Source: Oncomelania hupensis (lineage: Eukaryota > Mollusca > Gastropoda > Littorinimorpha > Pomatiopsidae). From it: 64,000 bases of DNA. The stretch spans positions 44,530,204 to 44,594,203 of the forward strand of contig CM072512.1 in assembly GCA_036898135.1 (NCBI GenBank), read 5' to 3'. Every line of letters begins with the position of its first letter. Position 1 is the stretch's first letter. The translations under genes and the position numbers were made by a program. The notes under the pieces were generated by a model. That model was not told the DNA's origin. It ran no database searches and saw nothing but the letters and a program-made list of their open reading frames with translations. Positions 1 through 51,229 of this stretch are shown here, one piece after another.

Positions 1-2160
1 CAGTGGTTGGAATACCAAAGAGCTCTCACGTAATAATGGCAGTTGTTGAATTTGATAGAACTTGCCTCCTTTTTTGAATCATCAGAAAAAGATACTTACA
101 GAAATTATACTGCGTGTCGTTATTCTGGCTTTTTAATAAATTCACAAGCTGCAACCGCAGTGGTACATGTCTCAATATGACTACACATTTCTGACGAAGT
201 TCTGTATACTCTGGGCACTTAAAAATAACATGAATTTCGTTTTCCACTGCCTGTGGACAAAAGGGACAACGTTGTTTCGCGGGGTTTTCCGAAAAGCGGA
301 ACTTATGCGCATTAATTTCCATTACCCTAATCCTAAATCTTGCGAGCGTTCTCAGATAATTACTGATATGCAGAGTCAATATATTTTTCACGCTCGAGAC
401 ACGTTTTAAAGCAGTTGTACAACTGAAAATGCGTACTATTTCCCAAATGAGAAAACCATTCTTGGCAAAAACAATCTATCAACCTAGTTTTAGATTCACG
501 AATAAATTGTTTCTCATTTCCGACTTGGCCAAACAACCCCAAAGCCGTTGCAACTTAGCAAGTTCTTCACATTGGTGACCCAAGATCTTTTACCCCTGTC
601 ATGTAGTTGCAGCAACATATCATACCCCATGCGAAAGAAGCGTGATGTCGGTTGTTTAAGATGTCTGAACCAAAACATGATACACGTCGCTGCAGAATTC
701 ACGTACAGTGGGTAGCGGCCCAGCTCACCGTATACAAGAGTGTTAGGTGCTTTCGATGAAACACCTAGTACCTTTTTGCATGCTATCAGGTGAACTTTTT
801 CCACCACGTCAACTTTTTGAGAACTCCAGATCTCGGCTGCATACAGCATCATTGGGGCAATCTGTGTGTCAAAAAGCTTAAAAAAAATTACTGCGAGTTA
901 CAATTCATCCTTCTTAAAGCATTGAAAATTTCGATAGTACCGCGCTTTCCTCTCGGTTCCAACTCCCTCAAGGCTACACTGAAGCTAACTTTAGTTGAGA
1001 AAATAAAACCAAGGTATTTGTACGACTCAACAACCTCTAGCTTCTCTTTACTATAGAACCAGACTTCCCTCTCTGCTAAGTGCCCGCCATTGCGGAAAAC
1101 AACTAAAAGTCTCCTCTCTGAAAATCCTTATCGGGAAGAGAGGGGACTATAAACTGATACACATACATACATACAAACAACTACTTTTGTTTTATCTGTG
1201 TTTACAGTAAAACGAGCTTTTTGGGCAGCTTCATACAATACATTAAGCTGGTTCTGTAAGCCTACCACTGTATACGACAACAGTAGCAAATCATCGGCGA
1301 AAAGAAGAACTAACAGTTCCACCTGGTGCGGAGACAATATTATTCCATGTCGGCCTAGACTTTTTATTTCCTTGGCTAAGATATTGATGAAAAGGAAAAA
1401 ACGTGTCGGACTGGCTACACATCCTTGTTTTAGACCTTGTAGACATTCAAAATATTCAGTAGTACTATTAGCGTTACACCTAACACAGGCACTAACAGTT
1501 TCATACATACCACGGATCATATCGAACATCTTGCCCTTCACTCCTGCCTCGTGGATCGCAATCCACAAAAGTGATCTATTAATGCTGTCATATGCCTTGT
1601 GGAAATCCACGAACGCGGCGTAGTTTTTTCTTTTGGGTCAGCTGTTTTTGAACGATATCATACAATGTGAACATATGATCAACAGTAGACCGTCCTTTAC
1701 GAAAACCGGTCTGAGTTTCATCTATGACGTCATTAGTTTCCACCCACGTTGACAGCCTATTACTTAAAACAGCTGTGAATAATTTGCCTAACGTACTCAA
1801 TAGGAAAATCTCCCTAAAGTTATCTGGAACATTTGTAGGCCCTTTTTTGTGGAGAGGATTTATCACCGCTCTAGTCCACCCAATAGGATAGATTCCAGAG
1901 TTAAATATAGCATTAAAAAGTTTAATTAGGTATTTAAGGACTACGCTCTTTGAAACTCTTATGATTTCGTTTAGAATTCCATCAGGCCCCGCGGCTCTGC
2001 CTACCTTAAGGCGTCGTATCGCTTTCTTAATTTCGGCCTCAGTGATCGGCGCATCCAACACCTCGTCCTGCACCCTATCTTCCGGCACATTTGTATGTGC
2101 AGACCCAACACCTACATTTTCATTCAATGCATTTTTGAAATGTAGCAGCCATTCATCCTT

Positions 2161-2256
<96 letters not shown>

Positions 2257-2271
2257 AGTGTGTGCGGTCAA
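1..2271 (-). mobile_element. Decayed non-LTR retrotransposon, 3' part of ORF2
   Basis: Reverse transcriptase remains read right to left. 1588-2271 holds the fingers part with AAGPDGI and GFRKGRSTVDHM; 1128-1610 holds the palm with DFHKAYDSI, GLKQGCVASP and the catalytic LFADDLLLL. Pieces at 514-852, 360-542 and 26-391 continue into the C-terminal region, which ends in a zinc-knuckle-like cluster (CPFC, eight residues, H, four residues, C). The frame shifts several times, so the copy is dead. A GA tract replaces the sequence upstream of the fingers, so the endonuclease is missing. The element runs off the left edge. It is a different family from the GGATA-tailed LINE. The clade cannot be fixed by eye. 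Confidence 0.85.
2164..2253. repeat. (GA)n microsatellite
   Basis: A GA tract of about 90 bp, with one TTA break, ends the recognisable retrotransposon sequence to its left. Confidence 0.95.
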
Positions 2272-3184
2272 TATAACATTTCAAAATTAATTTTCATTTC
2301 CTTTCCGTCTTGTAATAGCGACTTGCCTTTACACCACATGTTTGAGTGATGAATGAATATATGTTTGTGGTGTATGTAGGATTGTGTGAAACATGTGAGT
2401 GTGTACGCTGGCTAAAGACAGCCGCGCTTTGAGTCTGACTTATGAACAACCCAATGGGCGCGTTATGATAATTATGATGATGATGATAGTGATGATGATA
2501 GTGATGATGATAGTGATAATGATGATGATGAGAGAGACAGACAGACTAGACAGACAGATAGATAGAAAGAGCCCGACAGAGAGACAGAAAGAGAAAAGAG
2601 AAAGAGAGAGCAAGGCGAAATTAAACATCTTTTTCCCATAAAACCATTAGGCATTATTCTCGAAGCGTAAGTCCATCAGTTATGCAACGGACCCGTTTGC
2701 TATTGACAAATACATGTATGAGGGATATGGCATATATCTCTATATATATATTAATAAAATAATACGATCTATAGTAATAAAATAATACGTAACGTACTAC
2801 TCCAGTCTCTGGGGCGGACTCTTAAAGTCCACCCAGACTTCCAGTATACATTATTCAATGTGGAATAAAAGTAAGTTAAAGCGTCACTCTGTATAAAGTT
2901 CAACACCAGTTAAAGCGTCACTCTGTGCAAAGTCACAATATTCATTGCTGTACAATGTTGTGACTATAAATACAGTCTACAACACAAAGCTGCAAGTTGA
3001 ATCGTAAACTGTCACCTGTAGACCCTCCTCCTTTTCACACAATTCTATCTTTCGTCTTTCTTGTTCATTTTTTTTTTTAACCTTCTTCCATTTCGTTTCT
3101 TATTACCCTAAGCGTCCTCCTGCCTCCTTTTCTATTTTTTTCATCTTTCCTTTTAGCCCTGTGTCTTGTTATTGCTCTTTTGTT
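2272..3184. other. Intergenic, no gene seen
   Basis: It holds a GATGATAGT-type imperfect tract at about 2468-2530, GACA/GAGA-rich sequence to 2610, a near-duplicated phrase (taaagcgtcactctgt at about 2878 and 2916) and T/C-rich sequence downstream of the lysine-rich gene. No coding signal is visible. Confidence 0.6.
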
Positions 3185-4401
3185 TTATCCTTTATCTTTC
3201 TTCTTCTTTTTCTTCTTTTCCCCTTCTTCCCCTTCTTCTCCTTCTTTGTCTTTCTTCTTTTTTTTCTTCTTCTCCCCGCCATCTCCCACTTCTGGTTCAC
3301 CTGGTGCTCCAGATGGATCTTGAGGTTTGTCTTTATCTTTCTTCTTTTTCTTCTTCTTCTCCCCTCCTTCTTCATCTCCTGGCAGTGCCTCGGATTGCTC
3401 TCCTCCAGCTTCTGGCTGATCGTGAGGCTTGTCTTTATCCGTGTCCTTACCCATCTTCGCTTTTTTCTTCTTCTTCTTCTCTCCTCCTTCCTCTTCAGCG
3501 GACGTAGGAGGCTCCACGGCCTCTCCTGCAGCATCAAGTTCAGGATGTTTGTCTTTATCTTTATTTTTCTTCTTTTTCTTCTTCCCTCCTTCTTCATCTC
3601 CTGGTGGTGCCCCGGATTGCTCCCCTGCTTCTGGTTGATCCTGAAGTTTGTCTTTATCCTTATCTTTCTTCTTTTTCTTCTTCTTCTCTCCTCCTTCCTC
3701 TTCAGCGGGTGCAGGAGGCTCCATTGCAACTCCTGCAGCTTCCGGTTCAGGATGTGTTTCTTTGTCTTTATCTTTCTTCTTTTTCTTCTTTTTACCCCCG
3801 CCTTCTTCATCAGGAGAAGGTTCAACTGGCCCTGTTTCCCCTGATCCTTCCGGTGGCTCGTGAAGTTTGTCCTGATCTTTGTCCTTCTTTCTCTTCTTCT
3901 TGCCTCCTTCTTCAGCGAGAGGGACTGCGCCACTGTCTTCCAATCCTTGTTGTTGATCAAGATCTTTGTCTCTATCCTTCTTCTTTCTCTTCTTTTTCTC
4001 TCCGCCTCCCTCGGGTCCCACAGCCAGACTCTCTACAGGAGCTTCATCGGTTTCTGATGTGGTTGCCTGCTGATCTTGACCTTTGTCCTTATCTTTCTTT
4101 TTCTTCTTCTTTTTTTCCCCTCTTTCAGCTTCAGCGGGGGCGCTCCCTGGTTCTTCCACCACTATTGCCGCGGCGGCTTCCTCTTCCTTCCCGGGTTTCT
4201 CGCCCTCTTCCTCCACTTCTCCTCCTTTCTTTTTGTCTTTTTTCTTCTTCTTTTTCTTACCCCCGCCTTCTTCTCCTTCCTCAATTGCTACAAGCGGTGC
4301 GGCCGGTGCGACCTCTGCTTTCATTTCTGCAGGAGCCGCGGCTTCTGCTTCCTCCTTCCACTTCTTCTTTGTCTTCTTCGGATCAACAGTTTCAGTCTCT
4401 T
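3185..4401 (-). CDS. Lysine-rich acidic/basic repeat protein, terminal exon
   Basis: This open exon of 404 codons ends at a TAA at 3185. The acceptor at 4402-4404 is preceded on the coding strand by a strong T-rich tract. The protein is built from about twelve imperfect units of 30-40 residues, each with a run such as EEGGEKKKKKKKDKDK followed by a Pro/Ala/Glu linker such as PEAGGEQSGA. It has no transmembrane segment and no folded domain I can name, and looks like a highly charged, disordered protein. The exon starts in phase 1, and two upstream exons (5740-5812 and 6496-6651) end in that phase. AAG/GAG codon runs make the DNA resemble a GAA microsatellite, but the linkers between units are distinct and the frame is open throughout, which supports real coding. 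Function is unknown. Confidence 0.75.
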
Positions 4402-4450
4402 CTGCAAAAAAACAAAACAAACAAACGGATACCACGATGAAGAGTGCTTG

Positions 4451-5518
4451 TTAATGGATTTTATTTATATGTTTTAACTTTTCTTTTATACTTTACCACA
4501 TGATGTTAAATATCAAATCCAAATTACAAATGTTTTTATCTCGCTTCGCCGACTGGTGATCCGACACCAGTAAATAAACAGGTTTTGTGCTTGCTCTTCT
4601 TTTTGATATGATGATGATGGTCATTGTTGTCAGGGTGGCGACGTGGTGATCGTCCTTAACGCTCATGCAATAGGACGTTAAGCATCGTTTTTCGTTCGTA
4701 GACTGTGCAGGCGGTTAACAATTATAAAAGATAACGACAGCGACAATTAAATTATCGCTCAGTAGCCTACTTGTTTTCTGTGTTTGAAAACCAAGGCCTG
4801 AACTGTGTGTTCGATCGGCAGATGCCGCAGAATGTGTGAAGAAACACGAACAGCATCAACATCAGCTGCATATAAATACGTAAATGGAACTAAGAATTAT
4901 GTACGGGTTTACATACCAATTTTGAATACCAATTTGTCAAAAATCCATTCCTTTTTCTAACTACCCTTCATTACCCCTCTACCCCCCACCCCCTCCCTCT
5001 CCAACTCCCCCCCCAAAAAAAAACAAAAAACAAAAAACAACAACAACAACAACAACAACAACAAACCAAAAAACAACAAAAAACATTTACCTCCTCCATA
5101 TCGGTAAAATGTTTTAATTTATAAATGTCAGCTGCTTTAGAACGTAACTATATTATACATTAATTTAAATTTTGTTCATTAAAAAAATATTTTATTGAAT
5201 TTTAGTTATTTATGAACTTGAAATATTTGTGTTCAGGGGTACTAACTATAGTTAGACCAGAAACAATGGATACCCTGGAACTGTCATAGCTATAATCAGT
5301 TGATTTTTTTTTCTTTTCACACTGTGTCCTTTCTGTGTTGTATTTGTACCACTGTACTTTTATTCTGTCTTGCCTATTTTACATTGCTGCTTCATGTTTT
5401 GCCATAGCGTTAATGTTTAAATGTTTGTGCATGTAGTCCACATCTTTCCTGTAGTATGCATTGTTTTCCCTTGTGTTTATTATAGCAGACCTGCCTACCT
5501 CCTTTTTGCCTTGACAGA
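4451..5518. other. Intron of the lysine-rich gene, no exon seen
   Basis: It is AT-rich, with a CAA tract at 5037-5063 and a C-rich/A-rich stretch at 4981-5040. The only dispersed repeat recognised is the 49-bp phrase at 4651-4699. Confidence 0.5.
4651..4699 (+). repeat. Dispersed 49-bp repeat E, copy 1
   Basis: The phrase starting gtccttaacgct and ending tttttcgttcgt recurs almost unchanged at 33929-33977. It is probably a fragment of an interspersed repeat; nothing coding is seen in it. Confidence 0.7.
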
Positions 5519-5630
5519 AGAACACTCCGGAAAAAGAGGAAGAATCCAGCACAAAAGCAGAAGAAAAATTTGTCGCTGAATATGCCTCTCGCACTTATAC
5601 AAAGATACTTGAACATAACATTACAACTTT
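5519..5630 (+). CDS. Possible exon of unknown gene
   Basis: A good acceptor (C/T-rich stretch ending ccttgacag) precedes an open frame starting KNTPEKEEESSTKAEEK and continuing to about EHNIT. The composition is gene-like and charged. No donor is obvious, and the frame runs into a T run at about 5629. It lies on the opposite strand to the lysine-rich gene, inside its intron. It could be chance or a retrocopy remnant. Confidence 0.25.
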
Positions 5631-5739
5631 TTTTTTTTTTTTTTAACCCAACAGTAAGTTTTATTCTTTGTACACACAGGCAGTCATTACTGAAGAATTC
5701 TCATAATTTCATATTTCTTCTTCTTTTTTACGGTCTCAC

Positions 5740-5812
5740 TCTCATCTTTGTCAACATGAATGGTTTCTTCGTCCTCCGTTTCATGAACGGTAACCACGCG
5801 CTTCGTCGCCAT
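5740..5812 (-). CDS. Lysine-rich repeat protein, first coding exon
   Basis: The ATG at 5812-5810 sits in a favourable context (an A three bases upstream and a G after it). The exon encodes MATKRVVTVHETEDEETI and then HVDKDE, and ends at a GTGAGA donor in phase 1. Joined to the exon at 4401 it gives a Lys codon and runs on as ETETVDPKK without a break. The predicted protein is about 429 residues. Reading through the donor gives only 17 more residues before a stop, so splicing is the better model. The 6496-6651 exon may be an alternative upstream exon for the same gene. Confidence 0.6.
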
Positions 5813-6419
5813 GTTTGAGAAAGAAAGACTTCTATTGTGTTCTTCAGTACAGAAGAGTGCAGCACAGTGGTTATCTCCCTTCTGTACAAACAATACGATC
5901 TCTCTTACGGATTCAAGACTAGATTGGAATGCAGAAGATTTTCGATTTCTTCAGCAGAAAAAAGGTGTCAGAGGCGGAAGGCGGAAAAAAGCATTAAAAT
6001 TCGGAAGAATCTTCCGCCAAAAACGGAAGGTAGTCAGGTCTGTATAGTGCAATGACTGTACATTGAAGTTTAACGTTTACGGCCACCAATGGCGTTACGG
6101 CAGACCGGGATAACCGTCCCGGGGAATAAGGGGTAGGGACCTAAATCAACGCTGAACCATCAGAGCAATCATACTGCAAATATGGACAGTAAAAATGGCC
6201 ACTTTTTTTTCTTGCCCGCCGCGGCTTTATAGTCAATGTTTTAAGATCAGGTTAAGAAGGTTAACCTGAGAGCGCGCGAGTGTGTGAATGCGTGTCAGCG
6301 CTTTGAGCAGACTGTCGTCTGGAATCGCGCTTTATAATTATAAAATAAATATATAAATAACTAATAATAAATTAATAAATAAATAAATAAATTAATAATT
6401 TAATAATTACTTAATAATA

Positions 6420-6436
6420 CTAATACTAATAATAAC

Positions 6437-6484
<48 letters not shown>
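6420..6484. repeat. (ATT)n microsatellite
   Basis: Imperfect AAT followed by a clean ATT tract, lying a few bases past the donor of the exon at 6496-6651. Confidence 0.95.
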
Positions 6485-6486
<2 letters not shown>

Positions 6487-6495
6487 GATTTTTAC

Positions 6496-6651
6496 CCATC
6501 TCCGTAGTAGTTACTGTAGTGGCTTCAGAGTCAGTTGGGGGTTCTGCTATGACGTCATGCCCCTTCTTGTCCTGTTTCTTCTTCTTCCCTCCTTCTCCTT
6601 CATTGTCCGACTCCGGTTCTGACGCCGAGGGCGGTGGATTAGGTAATTCTG
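6496..6651 (-). CDS. Lysine-rich repeat protein, alternative upstream exon
   Basis: The exon runs from an acceptor (tgccatcag, with a second CAG 3 nt on) to a GTAAAA donor. It encodes a 51-codon stretch with ELPNPPPSASEPESDNEGE, then GGKKKKQDKKG and a Thr-rich end. The Lys-rich style matches the terminal exon. It enters and leaves in phase 1, so it joins the 4401 exon in frame (TTTEM then EETETVDPKK). It has no start codon, so an exon further upstream must exist if this one is used; none was found between 6.7 and 10.7 kb. Confidence 0.55.
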
Positions 6652-6699
6652 CTGATGGCACAAACGCACCCACACACACACACATACACACACGCAAAG

Positions 6700-7950
6700 A
6701 AGAAGAAGAAGAAGAAAAAGTTGAGAAACAAAAGAAATAAACAACAATATTTACTTTAAAATAAAAACTTACTTTAAAAAAAAAAGTAGACTTGTCCGAA
6801 TTATAGTGTTTTTAAAGTATTACTTCCATGCCTTCAAATCTAATTTTAGATTTTACAATTATTTATTTATTTAATATATATTTAGTTAATTTATACCTTT
6901 AAAACTTGTTTTAATTGGAAGGTTCTTGGAGGTTCTCGAACTTTTTCTCGGGGTTCGCGAACTATACGAACTAGATACGCTTCATAATTGGATAAATAAA
7001 GGCCACAATCGTAGATCGGGCAGGAAAGAGGTTCGCGTTGCATGCCCCGAAACAAATCCCGAGTCTCGTTTTTTGATTGGATGGAAGAGGAGGCCGTGAA
7101 AGCAAAATGGCTGCATCGTCTGCTGCTGTACGCTACGAGTTGGATCCTGCGGTCAGTGACACACTGACAATTCACAACAAAAATAATATTTATTTATCAC
7201 GCACAGTTCATAGATGACGATGCAAGGAAGTTGTGAAGGGCCTTTTAAGAGAATCGAGTGTAACCATAATTGAATTTTCCGATTATAAAATGCTGAATCG
7301 AGTGCCCCAGTTTCCAATGGGACGGCGTCTGGGTTGGTCAAGTCAGTTAAAGACACAAATCTAGGTTTGGGCGACCCTACAGTGCAGTCTAGTTCGGAAG
7401 AGATCGCCTATCGATGCAGACAAACTAGCTCAAGTGTTACAATGTTAATAGAAGATGTTTTTAAGCACACTTTTGTTCGTTTTACCGTTATTATCAATCG
7501 CCGTATGTACATGCACACTACGTTGTGACCTTACGACGTAAACCCTGATTTGGCTACTACTAGGTACTACTCATGTCATACTGTCTGCAACTTACCGTTG
7601 GCCTCTAGGATGGGTTTTGAAGAGGCAACCATTGAATCATCCTCTCGAGAATAGTCCCACGGGCGTTTATGATCTGTCAATTTCCCTGAATTTTCCGATC
7701 CCGTAACAGACCCTATTACAAAATATAATTGTCCCTGCAGTATCCATCAATGAAAGTCTGAGGTCATGTTGTTTTTGTTGTAGTTTTTATTCTCCTTCAA
7801 ACTTTTACAAGACTTCCCGCTCTGGTACTTTTCAAAAGCATCTCTATATTCCAAATTTATTTTAGAAGGAAAAAAAAAAGAAGCATATAAAGCAAGATTC
7901 CAGCTTGACCTCAAGACGTTTATTTAGTATCTTCAAGTCACGTGAAACTG
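6700..7950. other. Intergenic, no confident gene
   Basis: It holds A/T-rich DNA, a short plus-strand frame (7107-7217) too weak to call, and short low-complexity ORFs. No repeat family was recognised. Confidence 0.5.
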
Positions 7951-7959
7951 ACCCCACGT

Positions 7960-8535
7960 AGGGGTAAAGGGGGTTTCTGTATAAATAGTATCCCCAACTT
8001 CTGAAAATTTGAGCTTTAAATTCTCACTGTCGCTGTCTTTCTCATTTGTTCTTTCTCCTACTCTTTTCCATCAATCTACTATACTATTTTCTTCTTCACT
8101 AGACCAGTCACCTTACCTTTTTTCTTGAAAACTCTTCTGGGAAAAAACTCCTCATTTTGTGTGTGAGGTCTGTTGTATCAGCTTGGGAATATTGGACGCT
8201 TTCTGCCAAATGGTCACTGGTATGATATTATTATTTAGCAATGTAGGCATTTGTATGTATTTGTTTTGTTGTTATTGAATAACGATGTTTATATTCTAGT
8301 TTGTTTTTGTAAAGTGGGTTTGATAAATTAGAGTATAGCCTCAGCCTCCCCTGCGTGGGGTGCCTTTATTGTAAAGTGACCGGCCGGTGGAGTGCCCTCA
8401 GTGTTACCACTGGGGTTGTGTCAGCAAATCTTTTATGCGGATCAAGGGTGAGCCCTCTTTCAGCCAAGTTGTGGTCTTGATTTTGTGGTCCTGATTCGGC
8501 TCTTTGCAGTCCGCTGGACACTGTAAGCAATGAAT
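7960..8535 (+). mobile_element. Family B retroposon, copy 1
   Basis: The copy starts near a TATA box (gtataaatagtatcccc) and runs through the shared phrases ggacgctttctgcc and gtaaagtgaccggc to the family end gcagtccgctggac followed by taagcaatgaat. Six long copies and several end-only fragments occur in the window. Fragments always keep the ccgctggacc end, which implies 5' truncation as in LINE-driven retroposition. There is no open reading frame. This copy belongs to the subfamily ending in ctctttgcagtccgctgg. Confidence 0.75.
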
Positions 8536-8569
8536 ACCTAACTGACTAAGGTGTAACTAATACGCAATG

Positions 8570-8932
8570 GGTGCAACAGTGGCATAGTGGTTAGGACACA
8601 CGCTTTAGAAATGTTTCCGTTAAGCAACGTCCAACGCGGTTAGGACTTGGATGCAACGTCAAGCGCGGTTAGTACTTTGGAGGCAAACCACCAACGACAC
8701 AAACAATGAACAACGAACGCTAGTCTATACCCAGTTGAAAATGGGTACCTCCCGGCTCGGTTTACAGCCGAGCAAAGGTAAGGCAACGAGGGGGGTGAGT
8801 GCGCGCGTGTGAGAGGGTGTGGGGGTGTGGAGAAGGAATACACCCTCAATAAGCTGGCCCAGGGAAAAGGAGGTCCGAAACGTACGTCCGCAAAAGGTTG
8901 CGGGAACCCCTTTAGCACACTACCTTTAAGTA
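8570..8932 (+). mobile_element. 5S-rRNA-derived SINE, copy 1
   Basis: The head contains gttaagcaacgtccaacg and gcggttaggacttggatg, which match the conserved internal part of eukaryotic 5S rRNA (ttaagcaacgtc ... gttagtacttggatggg). The 5S-like block is partly duplicated in tandem (gcaacgtcaagcgcggttagtactttgg). The body ends with a phrase also seen in copy 2 (ctggccca ... ctaccttta). It is too diverged to be a 5S gene. Confidence 0.75.
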
Positions 8933-9034
8933 AAACAGAAACGTCTTCTAACTAAAGAGTGCCTCGCAACGTACGAGAGCTGATTAAGTGACCGTGTTTA
9001 ACACACGTAGATCTATATTATTCCTGTTGTATGA

Positions 9035-9760
9035 CAAAACAAAGATTGATTGATTGATTGTTGCTTTAGGTCCAGCGGACTCTTCCGAGCCAAATCAGGA
9101 CCGGACAACCCCCGATCCGCATAAAAGATCTGCTGAAACAACCCTAGTGGGAAAACTGAATGCCCTCCACTGGCCAGTCACTTTACAATAAAGACATCCC
9201 ACGCAGGGGATGGCTGAGGCTTTACCCCAACTAATCGAACCCCCGGTTACAAAAATAGAATACAAACATCATTATAAATTATCAACAAAACACATACATA
9301 TAAAATGCCTATATTGCTAAATAATAACATCATAGGAAGCCCTAGTGACCACCCGGCAGAAAGCGTCCAATACTCCCTAGCTGATCCAACAGACCTCATA
9401 CACAAACAAGGAGTCTTGTCCAGGAAGAGTTTTCAAGAAAAAGGGTAGGTCATTGATCTAGCAAAGAAGAAGATAGTATAGCAGAGTGATAGGACAGAGC
9501 AGGAATGGGAAAGAGCAAATGAGGAAGACAGCGACAGTGGGAATTTAAAGAACTAAATTTCCAGAAAGTGGGGATACTATTTATACTGAAACCCCCGGCA
9601 CTCCAACGGGGGTACTGTTGCCGCAGTGAATCGGTCATGCCTATAAAGGAAAGACAGGTTTTCAACTGGGGCTTTCACTTTTCCCTTTATAGGTTAGAAC
9701 AATCTACAGTGGCAAGATTGCTCATGACCCCAAGGGGTACAAAAAGAGAGTTCATGTTTT
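9035..9760 (-). mobile_element. Family B retroposon, copy 2
   Basis: This inverted long copy begins with the ATTG-type tail (attgattgattgttgc), followed by ctttaggtccagcggac and tcttccgagccaaatcagg, and extends to about 9760. It carries extra 5' sequence, with ccccggcactccaacggggg and a Pol II-like ctataaagg. Copy 5 (37.4-38.2 kb) has the same extent. Confidence 0.8.
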
Positions 9761-9839
9761 GTAAATAATTTTTTTTTTTAAAATCATCACAGAGAACACC
9801 ATGAATGAGACGCAGCACCTTCAGTGAGTCCACCCGTGG

Positions 9840-10590
9840 GTGTGCTGCGGGTTTCTGTATAAATAATATCCCCACTTTCTGGAAATGAGTGTTTTAAATT
9901 CCCTCTGTCGCTGTCTTTCTCCTTTGTTGTTTTCCTTCCTACTTTGTTTTATCAATCTATTATCTTCTTCGCTAGACCAGTTACCTAAATTTTTTCTTGA
10001 AAACTATCCCCAAACTCTTCATTGTGTATGGGGTCTGTTGGGACAGCTTGGGGATATTGAACGCTTTCTGCCAAATGGTCACTAGGGCTTTCTATGATTA
10101 TATTTTTTTTTAGCAATGTAGGCATTTTATACGTATGTATTTTGTTAATATTTTATAATGCTCTTTATATTATATTTTGTTTTTGTAAACGCGGTTTGAT
10201 AAATTAGATTAAAGCCTCAGCGTCCGCTGCATGGGATGCCTTTATTGTAAAGTGACCAGCTGGTGGAGTGCCTTTGGTCTTACCATTAGTAATTGTAGAT
10301 TATAGTCACACGACACTCGTGAGTGTGAGCTTATAGGCGATTACTGGTCACATTATTCTGACACCAGCGAACCAGCTGATGGTAAGGGGAATATAATATG
10401 GTCACACTTGGACCAATCCGGGATTCGAACCAGGTACCTTTCGGTTACTAGTAAGCCGCTCTACCAACTGAGCTACCCGGCCCCACGACCATTAGTGGTT
10501 TTCAGCAGATCTTATATACGGAGCAGGGGTGAGCCCTCTCAACCAAGTTAAGGTCCTGATTAGGCTCTCTGCAGTCCGCTGGACCCCATA
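9840..10590 (+). mobile_element. Family B retroposon, copy 3, split by a SINE
   Basis: The forward copy starts near tttctgtataaataatatcccc and ends at gcagtccgctggacc. It is interrupted at 10291-10487 by a tRNA-derived SINE flanked by a 9-bp target duplication, so family B is older than that SINE insertion. Confidence 0.8.
10291..10487 (-). mobile_element. tRNA-derived SINE (type C), copy 1
   Basis: On the minus strand the head reads as a tRNA with A box tagctcagttggtagagcg and B box ggttcgaatcc, followed by about 110 bp of body. It is flanked by perfect 9-bp duplications, accattagt, at 10282-10290 and 10488-10496. The same body and head occur at 18074-18275. It is a SINE and not a functional tRNA gene. 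Confidence 0.9.
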
Positions 10591-10743
10591 AACGATGACT
10601 AACTAGCAACCTAAATCTTCAGTGAGGAATGTTGGGCCTCAGGCGAGCTTTGATTGCGAGATCCAGACTAGTACGCTTACGTCATAACATTACCCACAGA
10701 TAACAAGGTGGATTTTCTACAAAACTAGCGCAGATGGGCTGGC

Positions 10744-10749
10744 TTTATT
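10744..10749 (-). terminator. Poly(A) signal of the P450 gene
   Basis: An AATAAA hexamer on the minus strand lies 27 bp past the TGA at 10777, which implies a very short 3' UTR. Position and strand fit the P450 terminal exon, but the hexamer alone is weak evidence. Confidence 0.5.
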
Positions 10750-10776
10750 TTTGCCGTGGACACGACAGATGTGTTA

Positions 10777-50360
<39,584 letters not shown>

Positions 50361-50363
50361 CTG

Positions 50364-50639
50364 AAAACGAAGAAGAAATTGTATCCTGTAAAAGTATGAG
50401 CCAGGGGGGAAAGGAACATAAAAAAGATGTTTCATGATAACGGAGAAGAAGCTGACGGTAAAAAAAAATTAATTGTGAAGATGCGCGGAAACAATTTCGT
50501 CAAGCAAGGTTAAAAATGTACTACATGTATAAGTTTTAATGAAAGTACGTGGTAGTCTTTGATGGAATCAAATCACTGACCTATTATCCTGCTTGTGTAT
50601 GTGCAGGGTCCAGCGAAGCGTAAAACGACGAATGAGTAC

Positions 50640-50704
<65 letters not shown>

Positions 50705-51229
50705 TCCTGTATAGCACCGTCTCCACGTCAGTAGACATGTTCAATGCGCATGCAAGGATACTATACTTTCTTTTTTTAAACCTTTTTTTTTTTAAACTAA
50801 ACGTGGACCAAAAAATGAAAATGAAACAAAAAATTACGAGTGAAGGTTTGAACTTCAAATGGAATAGAACATAAGAAAGAGAAAAAAATTACGACAAGTT
50901 TCAAGAAGAACGAAAGACAGGAAAGAATAAAGCTTCTGTAGCAGAAGAAATTGAAAATAAAAATTAAATAAATATTACGCGTTCAGAATGGGATCCTTGC
51001 AGCATGTCAGGCCCCAAAATATGGTGCATGTCGCAAGAAGAAGCTGACAAAACCACAGCATTCTGATTCATCGTGCCTAGTTCTTCAGCACTCTCCCATC
51101 CATAATGGAAAGTCCCGTCATCACTTTCTATTGCGTCATCGCTTTATATGACGCAAGCTTACCACGACTGAGTCTTTAGAGTTCGGAGTATTTTGCCCCT
51201 AAAAACGCGAGCTGGTGAAATGCGGTTTG
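50364..51229. other. No feature recognised apart from a GAT tract
   Basis: GAT array at 50639-50703. The rest is AT-rich; no upstream P450 exon could be identified. Confidence 0.5.

Noticed and set aside
5813..5893. THAP-like GDNHCAALFCT upstream of the lysine-rich gene start
   Set aside because: Similarity to the THAP exons is only about ten residues; the GKSFF.FP part is missing, and the segment is more likely 5' UTR.
7107..7217. Plus-strand frame MAASSAAVRYELDP with good start context
   Set aside because: 36 codons only, no clear donor or downstream exon.
8608..8670. 5S rRNA gene
   Set aside because: Partial, internally duplicated and diverged; a SINE fits better.
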